Shown in pieces: positions 16,467 through 23,522 of a stretch of 64,000 bases of DNA. Origin of the DNA: CAWABB01 sp963780165 (lineage in GTDB: Bacteria; Bacteroidota; Ignavibacteria; UBA10030; UBA6906); the NCBI GenBank assembly GCA_963780165.1, contig CAWABB010000007.1, positions 186,001 to 250,000 on the forward strand, read 5' to 3'. Numbering within the stretch: position 1 is the first letter of the stretch; every line of letters begins with the position of its first letter. Made by a program: the position numbers and the translations under genes. Under the pieces are notes generated by a model. It made no database searches. It was not told the origin of the DNA and was given only the letters and a program-made list of their open reading frames with translations.

Positions 16467-17684
16467 ATGTCGTACACACGGTTCATAGCTCAGCGCTACC
16501 TCCAGTCCCGGCGAAACGCCGGGTTCTTCTCCTTTATTACCGCGATCGCGACGGCCGGCGTGATGCTCGGCACGGCTGCGCTGATCATCGCGCTCTCCGT
16601 CCTCGGCGGCTTCGAGCGTGAGATCACCGAGAAGGTCGTTGGTTTCACGAGCCACGTACAGGTTCTCGGGTTCCAGAGCCAGCCGCTTCCTGACTACGAC
16701 GAAAACGCGGACAGGATCGGCGAAGCATTCCCGGTCGTCCAATCCGTGTCGCCGTTCGTGGCGAGGGAGGCGCTCGTGAAGTCCTCCACGACCGTGGACG
16801 GCATCTTGCTGAAAGGCGTGGACCCCTCGCGGGACAATGGCATGATCCGACGCTATGTCGTGGAAGGCGTGTACGACATCGAGCGTCCGACCGGAGGCAT
16901 GCCGCGGATCGTCATGGGCAGGCGGCTTGCGCGCCGGCTCTCGGTCGGGATCGGCGACCGGGTGACGCTGTTCGGGGTCGGCGGCATGGCGAGCGCCAGG
17001 CAACCTCGCGCGATGCAGTTCCGCGTCACCGGCCTGTATGAAAGCGGCATGGCCGAGTACGACGACGTCTACGCATTCACCGACCTCGCCGAGGCGCAGC
17101 AGCTCTTCGAGTTCGGCCGCGGCGTGTCCGGATACGACCTTCGCCTGTCGTCGGTGGACAGCGCCGATGCAGTGGCTGCTGCGATTCCCGACCTGCTGGG
17201 CTATCCCCATTTCGGGCGCACGGTCTTCGACTCGTACAGGAATCTCTTCAGCTGGATCGAGCTGCAGAAGAAGCCTATTCCGATTATTCTCGGGCTCATC
17301 ATCGTGGTCGCGACCGTGAACATCGTCGGCACGCTGCTGATGATGGTCCTGGACAAGACGCGCGAGATCGGAGTGCTTGCGTCGCTGGGCGCCACGCGCG
17401 GAGGGATCACGAGCATCTTCCTCCGGCAGGGGTTCACCATTGCGCTCAGCGGCACCGCGCTCGGGAACATCCTGGCGTTCGTGCTCCTCTTCGTCCAGTC
17501 GGAGTTCAAGATCCTCTCGCTGCCGAGCGACATCTATTTCATGACGTCGGTGCCGGTCTTGCTGCGCCCGGAGGACTTCGCTCTGGTGTCGGTGGTCTCC
17601 ATCGTCCTGTGCCTGGTCAGCGCCCTGGTTCCTGCGCGGCTGGCGGCGCGATTGAATCCTGTGACAGCGATCAGGTTGGGCTGA
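16467..17684 (+). CDS. lolC: LolC/LolE-family lipoprotein-releasing ABC transporter permease
   Basis: A 405-residue inner-membrane permease of the MacB/FtsX superfamily. It has one membrane helix near the N-terminus (about residues 22-45), a large periplasmic domain, and three helices at the C-terminus (about 270-292, 317-345, 365-388). The segment 'VNIVGTLLMMVLDKTREIGVLASLGAT' is the coupling region typical of LolC/E. With the next two genes it would form the LolCDE complex that extracts lipoproteins from the inner membrane for transfer to the outer membrane. The TGA overlaps the ATG of the next permease by one base. The C versus E label is by order only. Confidence 0.88.
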   Translation: MSYTRFIAQRYLQSRRNAGFFSFITAIATAGVMLGTAALIIALSVLGGFEREITEKVVGFTSHVQVLGFQSQPLPDYDENADRIGEAFPVVQSVSPFVAREALVKSSTTVDGILLKGVDPSRDNGMIRRYVVEGVYDIERPTGGMPRIVMGRRLARRLSVGIGDRVTLFGVGGMASARQPRAMQFRVTGLYESGMAEYDDVYAFTDLAEAQQLFEFGRGVSGYDLRLSSVDSADAVAAAIPDLLGYPHFGRTVFDSYRNLFSWIELQKKPIPIILGLIIVVATVNIVGTLLMMVLDKTREIGVLASLGATRGGITSIFLRQGFTIALSGTALGNILAFVLLFVQSEFKILSLPSDIYFMTSVPVLLRPEDFALVSVVSIVLCLVSALVPARLAARLNPVTAIRLG

Positions 17685-18913
17685 TGGGATACGAACGCAT
17701 CATCGCGCGCCGGTATCTTCGGTCGAAGCGTCAGCTCCGCTTCATCAACATTATCATGCTCGTATCGATCATCGGCATTACGGTCGGCGTGGCGGCGCTG
17801 ATCATCGTCCTGTCGGTCTTCAACGGCTTCAACAGCGTCGTTACGCAGGTACTGGTGAACTTCGATCCGCATCTCAGGATCGAGCCGGCCTCCGGGTCGT
17901 CGTTTGTGCCAGACGACCGGCTGGCGCACGCACTGGAGGACGATCCGCGTGTCGCAGCCCACGCGCCGTACGTCTCGAGCAAGGCGCTGCTGGTCACACC
18001 ACGCGTGAGCCGGGTCGTGCTCGTGAAGGGGGTCGACGACTCCACCATCGGCGAAGTCTCCGGCGTCAAGGGCGCCACGATCCTGGGCAACTTCACGTTC
18101 GACGACACGAACGAGGCTGGGGGGATTGTTCTGGGCCTGACGCTCGCGGACCGGCTTGGCATGTCGCTCGGGGCGGACCTCACGGTCGTCAGCCCGATCG
18201 GCGTGGACGCGCTCGCAATGCAGACCGGCGAGCCGCTGATGCGCGCCGTGGTCGTCCGCGGGATCTACGACTCGAACAACAAGGACTACGACGCGCACTA
18301 CGCCTTCATTTCGCTGGCGTCCGCCAGGCGGCTGTTCGGCATTGCGGAGGGTGTGAGCGGCATCGAAGTCCGTCTCCATGACATCGAGGACGCCGAGGCA
18401 GTGCAGCATTCGCTCCAGGCTCTGCTGGGACCCGGGTACAAGGTCTCGACCTGGTACGACCTTCACCGGGATCTCTATTCGGTCATGAAGATCGAGCGCT
18501 GGATGGCCTATGTCATCCTCTGTTTGATCGTGGGTGTGGCGACGTTCAACGTCCTGGGGTCGCTGACGATGGGGGTCATCGAGAAGCGGCGGGACATCGG
18601 GATCCTCAAGGCGCTTGGGGCGTCGCAGGCGAGCATCACCCGCCTGTTCATGTTCGAGGGCATTCTGGTGGGCAGCATCGGCACCGTTGCCGGCGTGCTG
18701 ATCGGGCTCCTGGTCTGCTATCTGCAGATTCACTATCAGCTGTTCCCGCTCGACCCGAGCGTCTATATCATACCGGCGATTCCGGTCGAGGTGCGGTGGA
18801 CCGATTTCGTTGCGGTGTCTCTGGCCTCGATGCTTTTGAGCATGGCGGCGTCGCTTTATCCAGCCCGCCGGGCGGCACAGCTGCTTCCAGTGGAGGCAAT
18901 TCGATGGGAGTAG
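17684..18913 (+). CDS. lolE: LolC/LolE-family lipoprotein-releasing ABC transporter permease (second)
   Basis: A 409-residue paralogue of the preceding permease with the same layout: an N-terminal helix (about 25-48), a periplasmic domain, and three C-terminal helices. The coupling segment here is 'VATFNVLGSLTMGVIEKRRDIGILKALGAS'. The start is set at the ATG that overlaps the upstream TGA, since the ORF's earlier ATG at 17609 lies within the upstream gene. The last ten bases overlap lolD. Two different permeases plus one ATPase is the LolCDE rather than the LolC2D arrangement. Confidence 0.88.
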   Translation: MGYERIIARRYLRSKRQLRFINIIMLVSIIGITVGVAALIIVLSVFNGFNSVVTQVLVNFDPHLRIEPASGSSFVPDDRLAHALEDDPRVAAHAPYVSSKALLVTPRVSRVVLVKGVDDSTIGEVSGVKGATILGNFTFDDTNEAGGIVLGLTLADRLGMSLGADLTVVSPIGVDALAMQTGEPLMRAVVVRGIYDSNNKDYDAHYAFISLASARRLFGIAEGVSGIEVRLHDIEDAEAVQHSLQALLGPGYKVSTWYDLHRDLYSVMKIERWMAYVILCLIVGVATFNVLGSLTMGVIEKRRDIGILKALGASQASITRLFMFEGILVGSIGTVAGVLIGLLVCYLQIHYQLFPLDPSVYIIPAIPVEVRWTDFVAVSLASMLLSMAASLYPARRAAQLLPVEAIRWE

Positions 18914-19617
18914 GAGAGGAGACGCTCGGCGCGGCGCCGATGATTGTCACCGAGTCGCTGACAAAGACATTCTATGCGGAAGGCGGGAAGACGAGCAAGC
19001 TCTGCGTCCTGCGGGGAGTCAATCTCGAAATCCGTGCGGGCGAGATCGTGGCGGTGGTCGGAGCGTCGGGGGCCGGGAAGAGCACGCTGCTTCACATCAT
19101 GGGGACGCTCGACCGGCCAACGTCCGGCACGGTGAAGTACAACGGCGTGGACGTCTTCAAGCTGTCTGACGATGAGCTGGCGCGGTTCAGGAACAGGCAC
19201 GTCGGCTTCGTGTTTCAGTTCCATCATCTGCTGCCGGAGTTCTCGGCGCTCGAGAACGTGTCGATGCCGGCAATGATCTCCGGGAAAAAACCGGCGGAGG
19301 TTCGCAGAAAAGCAGCCGAACTGCTGACGCTTGTGGGTCTGGGCGATCGGCTGGAATCGCGCCCGCCGCAGCTCTCCGGTGGCGAGCAGCAGCGCGTGGC
19401 CGTGGCACGCTCGCTCATGAATTCGCCCGAAGTGATTCTCGCGGACGAACCATCGGGAAACCTGGACAGCGAGAACGCCCAACACCTCCATCGCTTGATC
19501 AGGGAGCTGAGCCGCACCATGGGCCAGACATTCGTCGTTGTGACTCACAACGAATCCTTTGCTGCTCAATCAGATAGGGTGGTTAGGATTGCGGATGGCG
19601 TTATCAGAACTTCGTAA
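18904..19617 (+). CDS. lolD: Lipoprotein-releasing ABC transporter ATPase
   Basis: A 237-residue ABC ATPase that powers LolCE. Walker A is GASGAGKST (about residues 56-64), the signature is LSGGEQQRVAVARSL, and Walker B is VILADEPSGNLDS; 'LDRPTSGTVKYNG' and the 'FQFHHLLPEFSALENV' Q-loop segment are typical of the LolD/MacB/FtsE group. The ATG at 18904 lies inside the end of lolE; an ATG at 18940 would shorten the protein by 12 residues and fits the family N-terminus equally well. It is the last gene before a structured spacer with an intrinsic terminator. Confidence 0.9.
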   Translation: MGVGEETLGAAPMIVTESLTKTFYAEGGKTSKLCVLRGVNLEIRAGEIVAVVGASGAGKSTLLHIMGTLDRPTSGTVKYNGVDVFKLSDDELARFRNRHVGFVFQFHHLLPEFSALENVSMPAMISGKKPAEVRRKAAELLTLVGLGDRLESRPPQLSGGEQQRVAVARSLMNSPEVILADEPSGNLDSENAQHLHRLIRELSRTMGQTFVVVTHNESFAAQSDRVVRIADGVIRTS

Positions 19618-19647
19618 TCACTTGCTCCATAGTTTCGGAGGAAAAAA

Positions 19648-19738
19648 GGGCTTGACAATCATGGAGAATCAGTTAAATTTGTTCTCGACCAATACGACAG
19701 TTTCTCCCCTGACTGTTGTACGTACCACGGTCAAGCCC
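19648..19738 (+). promoter_or_regulatory. Candidate anti-terminator arms of a structured leader
   Basis: GGGCTTGAC (19648-19656) is perfectly complementary to GTCAAGCCC (19730-19738). The second arm overlaps the first arm of the terminator hairpin at 19735-19760, so the two structures cannot form together, as in attenuators and riboswitches. A small internal stem ACAGT/ACTGT lies between them. The first arm also contains a TTGACA, which could instead be a -35 box with a weak TAAATT 15 bases later. The leader stands before a 12.5-kb unit from DUF3098 to ccmF. Confidence 0.4.
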
Positions 19739-19769
19739 GGCGTTCCCCCCAACGCTGGGCTTTTTCTTT
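19735..19769 (+). terminator. Rho-independent terminator after lolD / in the leader of the next unit
   Basis: GCCCGGCGTT (19735-19744) pairs with AACGCTGGGC (19751-19760) with one G-U pair around a six-C loop, followed by TTTTTCTTT. This is a textbook intrinsic terminator. It could simply end the aspS-lolD transcript, or act as the off-state of a leader, see the overlapping complementary arms. Confidence 0.85.
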
Positions 19770-19812
19770 ACCCCGTGGCATGACACGGTGACACTACACA
19801 TAGGAGACCGAC

Positions 19813-20100
19813 GTGGCAAAACCCGTGCACAGACGTGAATCGAAACGCAAGCAGGTCAGGGAAACGCATCTCCCCCTGGGCAGACAGAATTTCGTGATCA
19901 TGGGGGTTGGCCTTCTTGTCATCCTTGCCGGATACCTGACGATGCTGACCGGGAGCGTCGAGGGATTCCTTCCCATTGTGGTCGCCCCGATCCTGTTGGT
20001 CGTCGGGTATTGCGTGCTGATCCCGATCGGGATTCTGTATCGCCCCGGTTCGAAGGCGGGTGCGTCCGGAGAAGACGGCGCGAAAGGGATCGCGCAATGA
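19813..20100 (+). CDS. DUF3098-like small membrane protein
   Basis: A 95-residue protein with a basic soluble N-terminus (about 30 residues rich in K and R) and two membrane helices (about 37-54 and 63-80). It resembles the DUF3098 family of Bacteroidota, which in several genomes lies next to cell-division or undecaprenyl phosphate genes; its function is unknown. The start is GTG with TAGGAGA eight bases upstream. It is the first gene of a long, densely packed unit, and its stop overlaps the next start (ATGA). Confidence 0.65.
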   Translation: MAKPVHRRESKRKQVRETHLPLGRQNFVIMGVGLLVILAGYLTMLTGSVEGFLPIVVAPILLVVGYCVLIPIGILYRPGSKAGASGEDGAKGIAQ

Positions 20101-20465
20101 GGATCCGGACTCTGCGGCGGGATGTCGTGTGGCTTACTGCGGCGCTGCTCTTCTGCCTTGCGCTGAGCGCGGGTGATGCCATCGCGCAACGCAAGCCGCC
20201 TTCCCTGCGCGAGTTTCTCCTGCAGTACAAGGGGCGCGACATCTTGATGATGGACAAGACCGGCGGCGTCGAACAGTTCGCCGGCGGAGAAGCGGCCAGA
20301 GCGTACACCGTTCGGCTTGACGACATCCTCAACGACTATTTCGTCGTGACGCGCGACTCGGACACCGACAAGCGCAGCTTTGTCTATCCCATCTCTGTCG
20401 TCAGGCGCGTCATCTTCCTGTACGACGGGAAGCCGTATCAGAAGATCGTTCTTGAGATGTACTGA
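20097..20465 (+). CDS. Small exported protein, unknown function
   Basis: A 122-residue protein with a Sec signal peptide (residues 1-30, cleavage after GDAIA) and a compact mature part of about 92 residues with no cysteines. No family is recognised. The start is the ATG overlapping the stop of the DUF3098 gene; the frame is open further upstream but only within that gene. Its stop overlaps the next start (TGATG). Tight coupling suggests a role at the envelope with its neighbours. Confidence 0.65.
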   Translation: MRIRTLRRDVVWLTAALLFCLALSAGDAIAQRKPPSLREFLLQYKGRDILMMDKTGGVEQFAGGEAARAYTVRLDDILNDYFVVTRDSDTDKRSFVYPISVVRRVIFLYDGKPYQKIVLEMY

Positions 20466-21130
20466 TGCGTGAGGAGCGGCCGGTGGCGCAACGCGCGGTG
20501 CGGTGCATGCTGTCTGTCATGCTTGGCGTCACGTGTGGCGGCGCCGTGACGGGAGAGTCGGCCCATGCCGAAGAGGAAGAGGCCAGGGCGTCACTCCCCA
20601 CGATTGCGATACTTGAGGAACTGGCAGCCGAAGCGGGGAGAGAGGTGTCCCCGTCACTTCCGGGCGACACGGCGTCAACGGTGGCCCTGGAGGTTGAACC
20701 CGGGGAGAATACCTGGTTTGTCGAGGCAGGGTTCGCGAAAGGGCTCGCTCCCCGGCCCGTGGTCCGCGAGCCCGGACCGAACGCTGCGGTCTCGGTCTCG
20801 ATCGGCATCAGGAGTATGGGCGTTGCCTACGAGGATGTCCGGCGCGACGGGCTGTTCGGGTCCCGTGTCGTCACGCGGACCGTGTTCATGGAGGCTGATG
20901 TGTCGGTCGTGAGCAGGACAACCGGCGATGTCCTTCACCGAAGCACTGTGGCCCGGACTCGCCGGGATGACGTCCGTGTCGATGATCTCGCCCGGCTGGA
21001 AGAGCCCGGGTTGACCTGGACAACCGCCAAGGTGCCGTCAGAAGGTTTCTTCTCGTCGGTGCTTGAACCGGTGATCACCGTGGGAGCGATTGCGGTGGCC
21101 GTAATTCTGCTGTTCACAGTGAGAAGCTGA
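20465..21130 (+). CDS. Exported protein with a C-terminal membrane anchor, unknown function
   Basis: A 221-residue protein with an N-terminal signal-like stretch (residues ~10-33), a central domain that is probably extracytoplasmic, and a C-terminal membrane helix (about 202-218) followed by VRS. The middle part (about 95-170) alternates in a beta pattern ('VSVSIGIRSMGVAYED', 'VFMEADVSVVSRTTGDVLH'). No family is recognised. It is coupled to the small exported protein upstream and followed after ten bases by the CapA-like gene. Confidence 0.6.
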   Translation: MREERPVAQRAVRCMLSVMLGVTCGGAVTGESAHAEEEEARASLPTIAILEELAAEAGREVSPSLPGDTASTVALEVEPGENTWFVEAGFAKGLAPRPVVREPGPNAAVSVSIGIRSMGVAYEDVRRDGLFGSRVVTRTVFMEADVSVVSRTTGDVLHRSTVARTRRDDVRVDDLARLEEPGLTWTTAKVPSEGFFSSVLEPVITVGAIAVAVILLFTVRS

Positions 21131-21140
21131 CGGGGGAGGA

Positions 21141-22220
21141 GTGGAGCGCCGGCTCAGGGGGGTGGTAGGCATCGTGGGGCTCGCGTCAGTGCTGGCGCTG
21201 AGTTCGGCTGCATTGACCGGCGCACGGACAGCGGATTCAACGGCGATCGGGGTCGACACGTCTCAGGTGGTCGCACGTTCGTCCACTGTCCGCCTCCTGG
21301 CACTGGGGGACGTGAATCTTGGCCGGACGGTCGGGCAACGGATACTCCGCGGCGACACCCTCTGGCCCTTCGAGAACGTGCTGGGCGAGTTTCGCGAGCA
21401 CGACATCGTATTCGTGAATCTCGAATCGAACCTTTCGAACCGGAACGGGGAGACTCAGAGCCCCGACAACAACCTCATTTTCACCGGTCCCCCCGCAGGC
21501 GCATGGACGCTGAAGAAGGCGGGGGTGACGGTCGTGTCGACGGCGAACAACCACGCCCTCGATTACGGCAGGGCCGCGAAGGATTCAACGATCCGGTATC
21601 TGACGCAAGCCGGGGTGCAGTTCGCAGGGACTGCGACAAAGCGCGAAGATCTCTACGAGCCTGCGGTGTTCGAGCGCAACGGCATCCGGTTCGCGCTTTT
21701 TGCCGTTACGGCGATCATGAATATGCCCGGCGAGTGGTGGAAGGGGCATGTGGCGTTTGCTGACACGGCCAGGCTGCTCCCGCGCATTCGGGCCTGGCGC
21801 CCGGACGTGGATGTGATCATCGTCAGCTATCACGGCGGGAATGAATACCAGGACCGGCCGCATCGGCCGCTCAGGGAGTTTGCGGAAGCGGTGCTGAAGC
21901 AGGGAGCCGACCTGTTCCTCGGCCACCACCCCCACGTGCCGTACGGGATCGTGGAGGTAGGGCAGGGGATTGGCGTCCATTCGCTGGGGAACTTCGTGTT
22001 TCACCAGCCCCAGCGGTACTGGACACAGCGGTCATTCGGCCTGTCGGTCACGTTCACACGTGCCGGGGACCGGACGGCGATCACCTCGTGTCGCATCCTC
22101 CCGTTGCGTGCGGGACACCAGCCGGCGTTCCTCCCGGCCGGGACGGAGGCGGACACCATCGCGTCTCGCGTGCGCGCCTTGTCATCTTACGAGAAATCGG
22201 AAACGGTCTCATGGCAGTGA
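21141..22220 (+). CDS. CapA-family (PGA synthesis-like) metallophosphatase-fold protein, exported
   Basis: A 359-residue exported protein of the CapA / PgsA family, whose founder takes part in poly-gamma-glutamate capsule synthesis; many homologues have no proven role. The signal peptide spans residues ~1-28. Metal-site-type motifs are in the usual order: LALGDVNLGR, FVNLESNLS, STANNHALDYG, and 'FLGHHPHVPYGIVEVGQ' followed by 'HSLGNFVFHQ'. The start is GTG with GGGGGAGGA upstream. No pgsB/C homologues are nearby, so capsule synthesis is not supported by context. Its end overlaps bamD by ten bases. Confidence 0.88.
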   Translation: MERRLRGVVGIVGLASVLALSSAALTGARTADSTAIGVDTSQVVARSSTVRLLALGDVNLGRTVGQRILRGDTLWPFENVLGEFREHDIVFVNLESNLSNRNGETQSPDNNLIFTGPPAGAWTLKKAGVTVVSTANNHALDYGRAAKDSTIRYLTQAGVQFAGTATKREDLYEPAVFERNGIRFALFAVTAIMNMPGEWWKGHVAFADTARLLPRIRAWRPDVDVIIVSYHGGNEYQDRPHRPLREFAEAVLKQGADLFLGHHPHVPYGIVEVGQGIGVHSLGNFVFHQPQRYWTQRSFGLSVTFTRAGDRTAITSCRILPLRAGHQPAFLPAGTEADTIASRVRALSSYEKSETVSWQ

Positions 22221-23044
22221 TTCTTCGCAGTACACTCATTGTTGTCCTCGTCGTTGCCGGCCTTGGCTGCAGCTCGTCGCCGGACGTCGTCAACCCCAGC
22301 GTGGAGCAGCGGTTCAACCGGGCAAAGGAGTTGTTCGATGAAGGGGACTATCTCGAGGCGATCAACGAGTTCACGGTGATCACGCTTCAGTATCAGGGGA
22401 GCACGTTTGCCGCGGATGCCCAGTACTATCTCGGCGAATGCCGCTTCCAGCGCGAGGAGTATATACTCGCGGCATTCGAGTATTCGGTCGTCCGCACGAG
22501 CTACCCTGCGAGCCCGCGCGTGCCGGACGCGCTGTATAAACTGGGGCTGTCGTACTATATGCAGTCACCGAAGCCGGTGCTGGATCAGCAGAACACGCGG
22601 AAGGCCATCGACGAATTCCAGGCGTTTGTCGAGTATAACCCGGGCCACCCGATGGCGGCCGATGCTGAGGCGAAGATCAAGGAGTTGAACGATCGCCTCG
22701 CCTTCAAGGCGTACGAGGCCGCCCGCCAGTACGAGCGGATGGAGTACTACCGCGCCGCGATCCTGTCGTACGATGCCGTGATCGAGAAATATCATGACAC
22801 CGACTATGCGCCGATGGCGTACCTGGATAAGGCGGACCTGCTCGTGCGCCGGCTCCGCTTCCGAGAGGCCGAAAGCACGATCAAGGAGTTCAAGTCGAAG
22901 TATCCGAACAGCGTCCTCCGCAGCCGCGCCGACGGCATCCTCGAGAAGATCAAGGATGAGCTGGAGGTCAACCGGGGCGACGCCGCGGGGACAAAGATCG
23001 AGCGCAACGACGGGCGTCCTGCCGCCGCGGGAGCGAGGACGTAA
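22211..23044 (+). CDS. bamD: Outer-membrane assembly lipoprotein BamD
   Basis: A 277-residue tetratricopeptide-repeat lipoprotein of the Bam complex, which inserts beta-barrels into the outer membrane. The lipobox is LVVAGLGC at about residue 20. Five TPR units follow, seen as the repeated 'A..L...G.Y..A...F..V...YP.S..A..A.Y.LG...' pattern, for example 'AKELFDEGDYLEAINEFTVI'. The start is the ATG within the end of the CapA-like gene; the frame opens further upstream only inside that gene. It lies mid-operon, four bases before the thioesterase. Confidence 0.9.
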   Translation: MAVILRSTLIVVLVVAGLGCSSSPDVVNPSVEQRFNRAKELFDEGDYLEAINEFTVITLQYQGSTFAADAQYYLGECRFQREEYILAAFEYSVVRTSYPASPRVPDALYKLGLSYYMQSPKPVLDQQNTRKAIDEFQAFVEYNPGHPMAADAEAKIKELNDRLAFKAYEAARQYERMEYYRAAILSYDAVIEKYHDTDYAPMAYLDKADLLVRRLRFREAESTIKEFKSKYPNSVLRSRADGILEKIKDELEVNRGDAAGTKIERNDGRPAAAGART

Positions 23045-23048
23045 CCCG

Positions 23049-23522
23049 ATGGACGGAAAACCGGTACAGGCATCCCAGGTCATTACCACCCAGCTCGTTC
23101 TCCCGAACGACACGAATCAGCTGGGAAACCTTCTCGGCGGAACGCTGATGCACTGGATCGACATCACCGCTGCGATCTGCGCCCAACGCCACTCCGGGAT
23201 GATCTGTGTGACCGCCTCGGTGGACGAACTCACGTTCCACCAGCCTGTCAAGCTTGGAGAAATCGTCACCCTCCAGGCATCTGTGAACCGCGCGTTTTCC
23301 ACCTCCATGGAAATCGGCGTCCTGGTGACCGTCTCGAACCGCAGGGATCCGCAGGTGAATCGGGCGAACACTGCCTACCTCACGTTTGTCGGGCTGGACG
23401 AATCGGGGCACCCCACGCGGGTTCCCCGCGTGATCCCTGAGACCGACGTCGAGCGGCAGCGGTATGAAGAAGCCCTCCGGCGCAGGGAGTCGCGCCTAGC
23501 CCGCAGGTCGTCAAATGGCTGA
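23049..23522 (+). CDS. Hotdog-fold acyl-CoA thioesterase (YciA/BACH type)
   Basis: A 157-residue cytosolic enzyme that hydrolyses acyl-CoA to free acid and CoA. The family core is 'VLPNDTNQLGNLLGGTLMHWIDITAAICAQRHS', with the catalytic Asn/Asp-containing region and the conserved 'TASVDELTFHQPVKLGEIV'. The start at 23049 gives the usual family length; earlier codons lie inside bamD. It sits between bamD and an FG-GAP protein and overlaps the latter by eight bases. The acyl chain preference is not predictable. Confidence 0.88.
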   Translation: MDGKPVQASQVITTQLVLPNDTNQLGNLLGGTLMHWIDITAAICAQRHSGMICVTASVDELTFHQPVKLGEIVTLQASVNRAFSTSMEIGVLVTVSNRRDPQVNRANTAYLTFVGLDESGHPTRVPRVIPETDVERQRYEEALRRRESRLARRSSNG

